Shown: positions 56,392-64,000 of the stretch, one piece after another
How the letters are laid out: each line of letters starts with the position of its first letter
How positions within the stretch are numbered: position 1 is the first letter of the stretch
Assembly: GCA_947486785.1 (NCBI GenBank)
Contig: CANKUU010000017.1
Location: 17,078 to 81,077 of the forward strand
Source of the DNA: an uncultured Flavobacteriaceae bacterium
GTDB lineage: Bacteria; Bacteroidota; Bacteroidia; Flavobacteriales; Flavobacteriaceae
Direction of reading: 5' to 3'
Length of the DNA stretch: 64,000 nucleotides
Translations under genes and position numbers: made by a program
The notes under the pieces: model-generated
Told to the model about the DNA's origin: nothing
Database searches by the model: none
The model's input: the letters and a program-made list of their open reading frames with translations, nothing else

Positions 56392-57837
56392 TTAAAATTG
56401 AAAATAAATAAATTGCTGTTCTTCGCCGCCAAGCCAAAAAATAGCTAAAATAATAGCGTAATAAAATAGATATCGAAGGGGGCGTTTCCAATTAAGACCC
56501 AGTTTTTCAATTCCATATTGGCCTTCTCTGCCTAGCCATTCAATACTTATAAAAATACTAATCAACAGTAGTATTTTTTTATACTCCCAATAAATGCCAA
56601 AGGTCAGGTAAGATTCAAAATCATTAAACATTGCTGATAGGTATGATAAAGCATGGCCTATAGTCTCTGCCCTAAAAAATACCCAGGCAACTAAGGTTAA
56701 ACTAAAAGTAAATAGCATCGAAAGTAATTCTTTAGCACTCGGTAGTTGTTTGTCTTTCGCTACAATATCTAAATGATTTCTATTTTTTTTTGCTAGTAAT
56801 AGCGGGATAAAATATATGGCATTTAAAGCCCCCCAAATAATGAAAGTCCAGCTTGCACCATGCCAAAACCCACTAACTATAAAGATTATAAAGGTATTTC
56901 TTATTTTCATCCAAGTTCCACCACGGCTTCCTCCAAGAGGTATGTAAAGATAGTCTCTAAACCATGTGGATAGTGATATATGCCAACGACGCCAAAATTC
57001 AGCAATATCTCTGGAGAAATAGGGAAAATTAAAGTTCTGCATCAAGTCAAAACCAAAAAGACGCGATGTTCCGATTGCGATATCTGAATATCCAGAAAAA
57101 TCACAATAGATTTGAAACGTAAAAAATAATGCCCCTAAGACTAATGTAATACCACTATATTCTTCAGAATTATTGAAAATTAGGTTGGCATAATTCGCAC
57201 AATTATCTGCAATAACTACTTTTTTAAATAGACCCCAAAGTATTTGACGCATTCCATCAATTGCTTTTTGATAGTTAAAGGTTCGTTTTTTGTAAAATTG
57301 AGGTAGCAAATGAGTGGCCCGCTCAATGGGTCCTGCAACTAACTGAGGAAAGAAACAAACAAATGCAGCAAAGGCTAAAAAATCTTTTGTGGGTTGCAGT
57401 TTATGTCGATATATATCTATAGCGTAGCTCAGGGTTTGAAAGGTGTAAAAACTAATGCCAACAGGTAGAATAATCTGAAGCGAATTTGCCATAATAGGAA
57501 TGCCAAATAACGAAAAAGCAGCAATGAAGTTTTCAATAAAAAAATCATAATATTTAAAAACGCCTAAAAAACCCAGATTCACAGAAATACTTACTGCCAA
57601 TAAAAATTTTCTTTGAATAATGTTTTCTTGTTTAGCTAAAGCAAGACCTATAACATAGTCAAGAACCGTACTAAACATAATTAAAGATAAAAAGCGCCAA
57701 TCCCACCAAGCATAAAAAAAATAACTAGCAACAATAATTAATGTGTTTTGCATTTTTAAACTCTTCTGAGTAAAAAACCAATATGCTATAAATACAATAG
57801 GCAGAAATATGGCAAAGTCAATAGAATTAAAGAGCAT
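56392..57837 (-). CDS. AlgI-like MBOAT family O-acyltransferase
   Basis: A 481-residue membrane protein with about eleven helices of the MBOAT/AlgI family. Family markers are FYTFQTLSYAIDIYRHKLQP, FFPQLVAGPIERA, DFSGYSDIAIGTSRLFG, FWRRWHISLSTWFRDYLYIP followed by GGSRGG, and GFWHGASWTFIIWGALN with the catalytic His. It passes acetyl groups across the inner membrane for transfer to an extracytoplasmic glycan by the SGNH-like partner encoded 5 bp downstream. It is divergent from the glycosyltransferase operon at 58227. Confidence 0.92.
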   Translation of the reverse strand: MLFNSIDFAIFLPIVFIAYWFFTQKSLKMQNTLIIVASYFFYAWWDWRFLSLIMFSTVLDYVIGLALAKQENIIQRKFLLAVSISVNLGFLGVFKYYDFFIENFIAAFSLFGIPIMANSLQIILPVGISFYTFQTLSYAIDIYRHKLQPTKDFLAFAAFVCFFPQLVAGPIERATHLLPQFYKKRTFNYQKAIDGMRQILWGLFKKVVIADNCANYANLIFNNSEEYSGITLVLGALFFTFQIYCDFSGYSDIAIGTSRLFGFDLMQNFNFPYFSRDIAEFWRRWHISLSTWFRDYLYIPLGGSRGGTWMKIRNTFIIFIVSGFWHGASWTFIIWGALNAIYFIPLLLAKKNRNHLDIVAKDKQLPSAKELLSMLFTFSLTLVAWVFFRAETIGHALSYLSAMFNDFESYLTFGIYWEYKKILLLISIFISIEWLGREGQYGIEKLGLNWKRPLRYLFYYAIILAIFWLGGEEQQFIYFQF

Positions 57838-58226
57838 AGATATTCTGTTTGTTGTTATATGAAATTGGCTTTTGTAATTCTGTCAAGACAGAAAGAACAA
57901 CTAGATTGTAGTTTTAAAAGCTAAATATAGAGGAGGTTTCATTTAGAGTTAAAATTTTTATTAAGATGAGGTTTACATCGTGTTTTGTATTGCATTCACT
58001 TTATGGGTATAAAAATAACTTTAGAAACTAAAGCTTGTTGTTTAAATGAGATACTAATCGATTAAAGTTAAGAAAAATACGTTAATTGGTACAGATTAAT
58101 ACTACAATAAGATTGCTATAAAAATTTGACTTTATTTGTAAGATGAAATTGGTTTTTGGTTAGTTGTAACTTCTAAATTTAGTTATCTAGAAACAAATTG
58201 TGTTTAAACTTATTATATAGTGTAGT
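57838..58226. other. divergent promoter region of the acyltransferase and glycosyltransferase operons
   Basis: About 390 AT-rich bases between divergent genes; it should contain promoters for both. I see no gene and no clear operator. Confidence 0.5.
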
Positions 58227-59144
58227 ATGAATCAGAAAGCCCCCATTTTGTTATTTACCTATAAAAGGCTTGACGCTCTTAAAAAGACAATTGCTGCGTT
58301 AAACCAAGATGAACTATCTAAACAATCAAATTTGTTTATTTTTTCTGATGGGCCTAAACATAAAAAAGATATCGAAAAAGTAGGTGAAGTCCGTAATTTT
58401 TTAAAAGATATATCAGGTTTTAAGCACATTTATATAGAAGAATCTAAGACTAATAGGGGTTTGGCCAATTCTGTTATATCTGGCGTATCTGAAGTGATGA
58501 AGCTTTATGATAGGGTAATTGTTTTAGAGGATGATTTAATAACAACATCTAATTTTTTGACTTTCATGAATGCAGCCTTATCAGCTTATGAGGAAGAGCA
58601 AAAAGTATTTTCTATTTCTGGATATTCGATGAACTTAAATAAAAACAATAAAAAAACCAATGAAACCTATTTTTTAAATAGGGGATGGTCGTGGGGATGG
58701 GCAACTTGGCGAAACCGATGGACTAATGTAGATTGGGAGATGAAAGATTATGCACAATTTAAAAAAGACAAAAAAGAAAAGGCTGCATTTGCTCTGGGTG
58801 GATCTGATTTAAATAAAATGCTTCGTAAGCAAATGAATGGCAAGTTAGATTCTTGGGCGATACGTTGGTTTTATCATCAATATAAGGTTTCAGGTTTAAC
58901 TTTGTATCCTGTCTGCTCTAAGGTTTATAATAATGGTTTTGATAAATTGGCTACCCATACTACTGGTTCTAATAGTAGATATATACCTCTTTTAGATGAA
59001 GAATTAAGTTCCGAAATTATTTTTCCTAAATCTGTTGCTTTAAGTCAAGAGTATCAAAAGGCATTTTTAAATAATATGAGCTTCAAGGCAAGACTTCGAT
59101 CCAAAATTGAATCTATATTTCAAACAAATTTCAAGATTAAATGA
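58227..59144 (+). CDS. glycosyltransferase family 2-like protein
   Basis: A 305-residue GT-A fold sugar transferase. The N-terminal motif APILLFTYKRLDALKKTIAAL and LFIFSDGPK are followed by the nucleotide-sugar metal-binding DD in VIVLEDDLITTSNFL (about residues 95-110). FSISGYSMN and NRGWSWGWATWRNRW are typical of the GNT-I/GT2-like bacterial capsule enzymes. It adds one sugar during glycan assembly; the donor is unknown. The stop overlaps the next start by 4 bp (ATGA). Confidence 0.85.
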   Translation: MNQKAPILLFTYKRLDALKKTIAALNQDELSKQSNLFIFSDGPKHKKDIEKVGEVRNFLKDISGFKHIYIEESKTNRGLANSVISGVSEVMKLYDRVIVLEDDLITTSNFLTFMNAALSAYEEEQKVFSISGYSMNLNKNNKKTNETYFLNRGWSWGWATWRNRWTNVDWEMKDYAQFKKDKKEKAAFALGGSDLNKMLRKQMNGKLDSWAIRWFYHQYKVSGLTLYPVCSKVYNNGFDKLATHTTGSNSRYIPLLDEELSSEIIFPKSVALSQEYQKAFLNNMSFKARLRSKIESIFQTNFKIK

Positions 59145-59722
59145 AATCAATATTAAGAAAAATTCGGTGTTTTTATCTTAGAAATGTGAAGTGGCGCAGG
59201 TATACCATTGGTAGAAATCTTTTTGTAGGAAGGCGGGTTTATTTTTGGGCGAAAAACCAAATTACCATTGGGGATAACTTTTATATAGGCAAGGATTCTC
59301 AGATAGAAACAGATTGTACCATTGGCGACAATGTAATTTTCGCAAATAAGGTGGCCATTGTAGGTAAATATGATCATCATTTTCAGAAGTTAGGCGTACC
59401 CACGCGAATGGCTCCACGTATTATGGACGATCATTATAAATGGAAAGGTATTTACAGTAAAACAGTTATTGAAGATGATGTTTGGGTTGGTTATGGTGTT
59501 ATCATTATGGGGGGGGTAAGGCTTGGTAAGGGCTGTATTATTGCATCCGGTTCTGTGGTTACTAAAGATACGGAGCCTTACTATATTTATGGCGGTAACC
59601 CTATAAGAAAGTTGAAACCGCGCTTTGAAACAAAAGCCGATTTAGAACAACATTTAAACTTAGAAAAAGACTTTTTAAAAAAACATAGTTCTTATGTCGG
59701 AGTAAAAGGACTTGATGTCTAG
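59141..59722 (+). CDS. left-handed beta-helix acyltransferase (hexapeptide repeat)
   Basis: A 193-residue acyltransferase of the hexapeptide repeat family. Repeated [LIV]GxxxxI units appear from about residue 40 to 160 (ITIGDNFYIGKDSQIE, CTIGDNVIFANKVAIVG, VIEDDVWVGYGVIIMGGV, CIIASGSVVTKD). The loop KYDHHF supplies the probable catalytic His. It resembles the CatB/WcaB-type acetyltransferases that modify sugars. It overlaps the GT2 gene by 4 bp and precedes the WecG-type gene. Confidence 0.88.
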   Translation: MKSILRKIRCFYLRNVKWRRYTIGRNLFVGRRVYFWAKNQITIGDNFYIGKDSQIETDCTIGDNVIFANKVAIVGKYDHHFQKLGVPTRMAPRIMDDHYKWKGIYSKTVIEDDVWVGYGVIIMGGVRLGKGCIIASGSVVTKDTEPYYIYGGNPIRKLKPRFETKADLEQHLNLEKDFLKKHSSYVGVKGLDV

Positions 59723-59837
59723 TTTTTTCTTTAATAGATGGTTTAGTTAGTATTTTGCGCCTTTATCTAGAGGTAAAAAAGTAAGATATTTCGTGGTAAT
59801 ATGTAAATATTTACTTTAAAAATATTAAATAATCAAC

Positions 59838-60575
59838 ATGGCTTATAAGACTACCAATATACTGGGATATAATGTTTTTTCTTCTTCTCTAGATGTAATT
59901 GACCAAAACACAAATAAGGTTCTTATTAATACGTTTAGCCCAAACTCATATGGTTTAGCAAAAACAGATACTGTATTTGAAAATGCTTTAAAAAATACAG
60001 ATGTATTGGTGCTTGACGGTATGGGAATTGCTATCGGATCTCTGCTGATACATGGCGTTAATATTAAAAAAATAGCGGGTGAGGACTGTTTTTATTTTTT
60101 TATGAAACTTGCTCATCAGAACAATTGGAATGTGTTTTTTCTTGGTTCAACTGATACCACCTTAAATAAAATAAAAATAAGAGCTTCAAAAGATTACCCG
60201 AACCTTAACGTAGCATATTATTCACCACCATACAAGGAAGAATTTTCAGAAGAAGATAATGAACTTATGGTGCGTAAAATAAACGCTTTTAAACCAGATG
60301 TTCTATTTATTGGCCTAACAGCACCAAAGCAAGAAAAATGGGGATATATGCATAGAGATCTCGTAAATGCTAGAATTATAAGCACGATAGGTAATGTATT
60401 TGATTGGTATGCGGGAAACAGTAAAAGACCAGCAAAAATCTGGATAAAACTTCGTTTAGAATGGTTTGTTCGCATGTTTTTAAGGCCTGAAATTTTTAGA
60501 AGGAATACAAAAAATCAAATGAAATTTTTTAAAGATGTTATACTTCACATAACCTATATGAAACGTAAAAAATGA
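59838..60575 (+). CDS. WecG/TagA/CpsF family glycosyltransferase
   Basis: A 245-residue glycosyltransferase of the GT26 type, which transfers ManNAc-type or glucose-type sugars to an undecaprenyl-linked acceptor. Family features are VLVLDGMGIAIG (residues about 55-66), NVFFLGSTDTTLNKI, PDVLFIGLTAPKQEKW, and the STIGNVFDWYAGNSKRPAKIW to EWFVRMFLRPE C-terminus. It is preceded by 115 bp of spacer and overlaps the next gene by 4 bp (ATGA). Confidence 0.92.
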   Translation: MAYKTTNILGYNVFSSSLDVIDQNTNKVLINTFSPNSYGLAKTDTVFENALKNTDVLVLDGMGIAIGSLLIHGVNIKKIAGEDCFYFFMKLAHQNNWNVFFLGSTDTTLNKIKIRASKDYPNLNVAYYSPPYKEEFSEEDNELMVRKINAFKPDVLFIGLTAPKQEKWGYMHRDLVNARIISTIGNVFDWYAGNSKRPAKIWIKLRLEWFVRMFLRPEIFRRNTKNQMKFFKDVILHITYMKRKK

Positions 60576-61600
60576 GTCAAAATTTAAAAGTAGCATTAGT
60601 AGGAGCTGGAAAAATGGGTCTTTCTCATTTATCCATTTTGGGTGCACACAAAAACGTGCAAATTGTTGGGGTATGCGATACCTCATTAATAGTAATGGGA
60701 GCCTTAAAAAAGTACACCCAATTTTCTACCTATAAGAAGTTTACCAAAATGCTTGATGAACAAAAGCCTGATGCCGTATTTGTGGCAGTGCCTACCAAGT
60801 TGCATTATGATATGATAAAAGAGCTACTTAGTAGAAAAATTCACGTTTTTGCAGAAAAACCATTCTGTCTTAATCCAACACAAGCGAATGAGTTAGCAAA
60901 GCTTGCGGAAAAGCACAACGTTGTTAATCAAGTTGGATATCACAATAAGTTTATTGGTACTTTCAAAGAAGTCAAGAGGATAATTGACTCAGGTGCTTTG
61001 GGCGAAATATATCATTTTTTAGGCGAAGCTTATGGGCCAGTAGTAACAAAAAAGAAAGATAGTACCTGGCGCTCTAACCCCGAGGATGGAGGTGGGTGCC
61101 TTATGGACTATGCTTCACACGTTATCGATTTAATAAATCATCTTATTTCTCCTGTTGAAAAAGTAGAAGGTACCTTATTAAAGTCGATATATTCTAAATA
61201 TGTGGATGATGCCGTATACTCACTACTCAAGCTCAAAAGCGGTGCGTCTGGTGTGTTGTCTGTGAATTGGAGTGATGATACGTATCGAAAAATGTCAACT
61301 TCGGTTAGCATTTCTTTTACAGAGGGTAAAATTATTTCTGATGCTAGTGAGCTAAAGGTTTTTGTTAAAAACGAAGGAGCTATAGCGGGTTATTCTAAGG
61401 GATGGAATGTGAGGTATATTACCCAACTAACAGACCAAGTAGACTTTTACTTAAGAGGAGAAGAATACTCTGCTCAGATAGATTATTTTGTAAATGCAGC
61501 GTTGAAAAAAGGCCCAAATAGTATAAATACATTTAAAAGTGCAGCGCATACAGATACCGCAATTGCACTAATCAGAAATAACTCTAAAACCAGAGCATAA
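60572..61600 (+). CDS. Gfo/Idh/MocA family NAD(P)-dependent oxidoreductase
   Basis: A 342-residue enzyme: Rossmann fold with VALVGAGKMGLSHLSILG at residues 7-24, then AVPTKLHYDMIKELL, and the family marker HVFAEKPFCLNPTQANEL with the catalytic Lys at about residue 96. The C-terminal domain is the alpha/beta sheet that closes the active site, with GGGCLMDYASHVIDL. Members oxidise or reduce sugar rings, including nucleotide sugars. It is co-transcribed with WecG (4-bp overlap) and with the next gene (1-bp overlap), so it probably makes the sugar for that glycan. Confidence 0.92.
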   Translation: MSQNLKVALVGAGKMGLSHLSILGAHKNVQIVGVCDTSLIVMGALKKYTQFSTYKKFTKMLDEQKPDAVFVAVPTKLHYDMIKELLSRKIHVFAEKPFCLNPTQANELAKLAEKHNVVNQVGYHNKFIGTFKEVKRIIDSGALGEIYHFLGEAYGPVVTKKKDSTWRSNPEDGGGCLMDYASHVIDLINHLISPVEKVEGTLLKSIYSKYVDDAVYSLLKLKSGASGVLSVNWSDDTYRKMSTSVSISFTEGKIISDASELKVFVKNEGAIAGYSKGWNVRYITQLTDQVDFYLRGEEYSAQIDYFVNAALKKGPNSINTFKSAAHTDTAIALIRNNSKTRA

Positions 61601-62472
61601 TGGATCGAATCTTATACGGCGATAACCAGTTTTTTGCAGTCAATCATATTTCAGATGCCAAATCTATGGAGCAATCTATTAGGTTTAAAGAAGATGATGC
61701 AATTATAGCTACTTTAGACCAGGCTATTGACTCAGGCATTAATACCTTCATGTGCACTACACACGATAGAATAGCTTCTGTTTGTAATGCTGTTCGGTCA
61801 AACCCCCAAAAATACCAAGACTTTAAAATCTATCCGTGTATGCCTTATGCTCACAAATACGCGAATGCGGTTACAGAGTTAGGTATACAAGGAACCATAA
61901 AACAATACGTGCCAGGTAATTTCTTTGGATCTATTTTTAAGGGTGGTAAAGCACTTGTTTCAAAAGACTATCTCTCAATAATGGAGCTGTTGGTAGATGC
62001 TGAGATGAAAATGTTTACAGGTGTAAATACACCGGTTATTTTTCTTCAAAATGTAATTACAGACCTACTTTTAGGGTTAGGAATGGGAGAAATATTAAAA
62101 GGTTTTCACGATTATGTTCGTAAAAAATATCATGTCGAACCAGGCTTTATAACCATGAATTTACCAAAGTTAGCAGAAACTTTAGAAATTTTAGGTATCG
62201 AAAACCCCATAATTTGTGCGTCTATTAATAGTGCAAATTTTAGAATGTCTGGAGGAAAAGAGCTTTACGAAGAAACACTTCGAACTGGAAAAAATCGGGT
62301 TATTGCTATGCAAGTGCTTGGTGGCGGCGCAATTCCACCAAAAGATGCTTTGTCTTATGTTTGTAGTTTGCCAAATATAGAGTCAATTCTTTTTGGAGCT
62401 TCTTCAAAGCGGAATATTGATAACACGGTTTCTACAATTCAAGAATTTGATAAAAAATATCACAACCAATAA
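61600..62472 (+). CDS. aldo-keto-reductase-like TIM-barrel protein
   Basis: A 290-residue protein of unclear function. The N-terminus (MDRILYGDNQFFAVNHISDA) and the C-terminal VIAMQVLGGGAIPPKDALSY, then ESILFGASSKRNIDNTV, look like the start and the cofactor-binding end of an aldo-keto reductase barrel. Typical catalytic Tyr/Lys/His positions are not all evident. Its start overlaps the preceding oxidoreductase stop by one base (TAATG), so the two enzymes probably act on the same substrate. I do not recognise the family. Confidence 0.65.
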   Translation: MDRILYGDNQFFAVNHISDAKSMEQSIRFKEDDAIIATLDQAIDSGINTFMCTTHDRIASVCNAVRSNPQKYQDFKIYPCMPYAHKYANAVTELGIQGTIKQYVPGNFFGSIFKGGKALVSKDYLSIMELLVDAEMKMFTGVNTPVIFLQNVITDLLLGLGMGEILKGFHDYVRKKYHVEPGFITMNLPKLAETLEILGIENPIICASINSANFRMSGGKELYEETLRTGKNRVIAMQVLGGGAIPPKDALSYVCSLPNIESILFGASSKRNIDNTVSTIQEFDKKYHNQ

Positions 62473-62564
62473 TAAGCTAAGGTCTTACTATTATTTAAAT
62501 ACTAAAACTAGCTATTTTGCCTAAAAAGGGTGCCGAGTTAACCAAGATAAACCAACCTAAGTTT

Positions 62565-64000
62565 ATGCTAGAGCAACAAACCATTTTTGATCCGTTTGCA
62601 GGGCCTGAGATTACACATGTTCAGTATCTAACAGATGCACAAGATGAGCTTTGGCACTCTTGTTTGTTCGGTGGCCAGGATGCAAATCGAGCTTATAACG
62701 AGTCGTTGTCGCTTATTTTAAAGGGTTCTTTAAATCAAAAAGCACTCGAAGTATCGATACAAAAACTTATTGAACGACACGAGTCGTTGCGGGCTATATT
62801 TAGTCCAGATGGTAAGTATATGTGCGTTTTATCTAGAGTTACTATTGAAATTGATTATTACAATTTTTCAGAGCTGAGTTCTCAAAAAAAGGCACAGAGA
62901 ACTGATGACTATTTGTCTAATGACGCTATGTATTGCTTTGATTTGGTAAACGGGCCGCTTATTAAGGTAGGACTTATCAAATTAGAAGAAGACCTTCACC
63001 AACTCGTTATTACTGCGCATCATATAATTTGTGATGGATGGTCTTTTGGCATACTGCTTCAAGAATTAGGAAAACTATACTCTTCAAAAATTTTAGGTAT
63101 TCCAGAAGATATGCCCGAGCCAATACCATATAGTGTTTATGCAGAACAGCATCGTACTTTTTTAGAAGATGTAGCCTATGAAAAAGTAGAACAATTTTGG
63201 CTTAATCAATATCAAGATCACGTACCGCAAGTGAATTTGCCAATTGACTTTCCGCGGCCCAAACATAGAACGTATGAGGGTAATCGAGTAGATTTAGCTT
63301 TAGGTTCAGAACTGGTTTCGCATTTAAAAAGTACGGGAATAAACGCGAATTGTAGTTTAGTAGTAACATTAATGGCTGCATTCGAAATTTTTATTTCTGA
63401 GATAACAGGTCAAGAAAATATAGTTTTGGGTTTGCCAGCCGCTGGGCAATCTGCTATGGGTGCAAAACATCTAATAGGTCACTGTGTTAATTTACTACCA
63501 TTAAAAAGCAAAATAGATTTTGAAGGAAGTTTTTTAGATCATTTGCACAAAAGAAAATCTGCTAATTTCGATGCTTACGAGCATCAAGAACTGACATTTG
63601 GTCGCTTGTTAAAATCGCTCAATGTTGCAAGAAATCCATCTAGAATTCCTTTAGTACCTGTAGTTTTAAATATTGATATGGGCTTGGCTGATGATGTTTT
63701 TTTTGAGGGTCTTAAGTTTAAATTGATTAGTAATCGGCGTAAATATGAAACTTTTGAACTCTTTTTAAATGCAACAGGTTCTGATGACGACATAGTACTT
63801 GAATGGTCTTATAATGCTAATTTATTTAAAGAAAGCAGTATTTCTAATTTGGCGCAATCCTTTGAATTACTGCTTCAAAAGCTTATTCAGCAGCCAAATG
63901 AACGTTTAGGTAGTATTTGTACATTGCAAAAGCCAACATATAAAATAGCTGGAGCCACACGAACTATTGTTTCTAAAACGCTTCATTCACTTTTTCACGA
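62565..64000 (+). CDS. non-ribosomal peptide synthetase, N-terminal part (condensation domain, start of adenylation domain)
   Basis: The frame is open from the ATG at 62565 to the end of the window (478 codons). A TTG at 62517 is a possible earlier start. Residues about 20-450 form a condensation domain: early motif TDAQDELWHSCLF, and the catalytic HHIICDG with His153 and Asp157. The domain is followed by TLHSLFH, the usual beginning of an adenylation domain. The gene starts 92 bp after the aldo-keto-reductase-like gene in the same direction. It starts with condensation rather than adenylation, so it probably accepts a fatty-acyl, peptidyl or other preloaded donor. Confidence 0.9.
   Translation, partial: MLEQQTIFDPFAGPEITHVQYLTDAQDELWHSCLFGGQDANRAYNESLSLILKGSLNQKALEVSIQKLIERHESLRAIFSPDGKYMCVLSRVTIEIDYYNFSELSSQKKAQRTDDYLSNDAMYCFDLVNGPLIKVGLIKLEEDLHQLVITAHHIICDGWSFGILLQELGKLYSSKILGIPEDMPEPIPYSVYAEQHRTFLEDVAYEKVEQFWLNQYQDHVPQVNLPIDFPRPKHRTYEGNRVDLALGSELVSHLKSTGINANCSLVVTLMAAFEIFISEITGQENIVLGLPAAGQSAMGAKHLIGHCVNLLPLKSKIDFEGSFLDHLHKRKSANFDAYEHQELTFGRLLKSLNVARNPSRIPLVPVVLNIDMGLADDVFFEGLKFKLISNRRKYETFELFLNATGSDDDIVLEWSYNANLFKESSISNLAQSFELLLQKLIQQPNERLGSICTLQKPTYKIAGATRTIVSKTLHSLFH

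Noticed and set aside
1..64000. CRISPR array, prophage, rRNA operon or replication origin
   Set aside because: I looked for regularly spaced direct repeats, phage structural genes, rRNA stretches and DnaA-box clusters and saw none; the only tandem array is the 48-bp coding repeat at 42.5 kb.

Overview
The window reads as chromosome of a marine-type member of the Flavobacteriaceae (Bacteroidota). The DNA is AT-rich, recognisable Shine-Dalgarno sites are scarce, one clear TAnnTTTG promoter box is visible, and many short lipoproteins have a Cys about 16-21 residues from the start. The gene content fits as well: TonB receptor, S1 sulfatase, GH31, CHRD and Fib_succ_major lipoproteins. No genus is assigned.

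Layout. 1-20 kb is a conserved housekeeping block: the end of sucA and sucB, a di-haem cytochrome c peroxidase, an aspartyl protease, tatD, type I asparaginase, tRNA-Ser(GGA), an ExbB/ExbD/ExbD energy-transduction operon with a membrane protein between its genes, an outer-membrane protein, then a long minus-strand run (pyrH, frr, an RND/MMPL transporter, asnS, rpoN, a PAP2-like membrane protein), and a plus-strand M61 peptidase. 20.7-28.8 kb is accessory: AraC regulator, GH31 glycosidase plus S1 sulfatase, and a two-gene membrane operon facing an HxlR regulator across two tandem operator-like palindromes.

28.8-37.7 kb is a rearranged zone. It holds a roughly 1.2-kb direct duplication of a Fib_succ_major lipoprotein gene, a CHRD lipoprotein, decayed IS1182-, IS3- and IS4-type transposase fragments, and a large DUF5107-TPR protein. 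37.8-41.1 kb carries two SnoaL-like proteins, an O-methyltransferase, an AraC regulator and an unassigned protein. 41.7-45.5 kb has a metzincin lipoprotein with an acidic tandem repeat and an arsenic operon (arsR, DUF6428, arsC, acr3) behind a palindromic operator. 47.5-50.9 kb has a His/Cys-rich small protein, a TonB receptor and a lipoprotein, probably a metal-uptake set. 51.9-53.8 kb has a flavin amine oxidase and a Crp/Fnr regulator whose 5' end is frameshifted in an A8 run.

55.4-64 kb is a cell-surface or secondary-metabolite locus: a minus-strand AlgI-like MBOAT and SGNH-like pair, then a tightly coupled plus-strand operon (GT2, hexapeptide acetyltransferase, WecG/TagA, Gfo/Idh/MocA oxidoreductase, aldo-keto-reductase-like protein) running into a non-ribosomal peptide synthetase cut by the window end.

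The two observations most worth following are the duplicated Fib_succ_major genes, whose differences are almost all amino-acid-changing, and the glycan-type operon joined to an NRPS.
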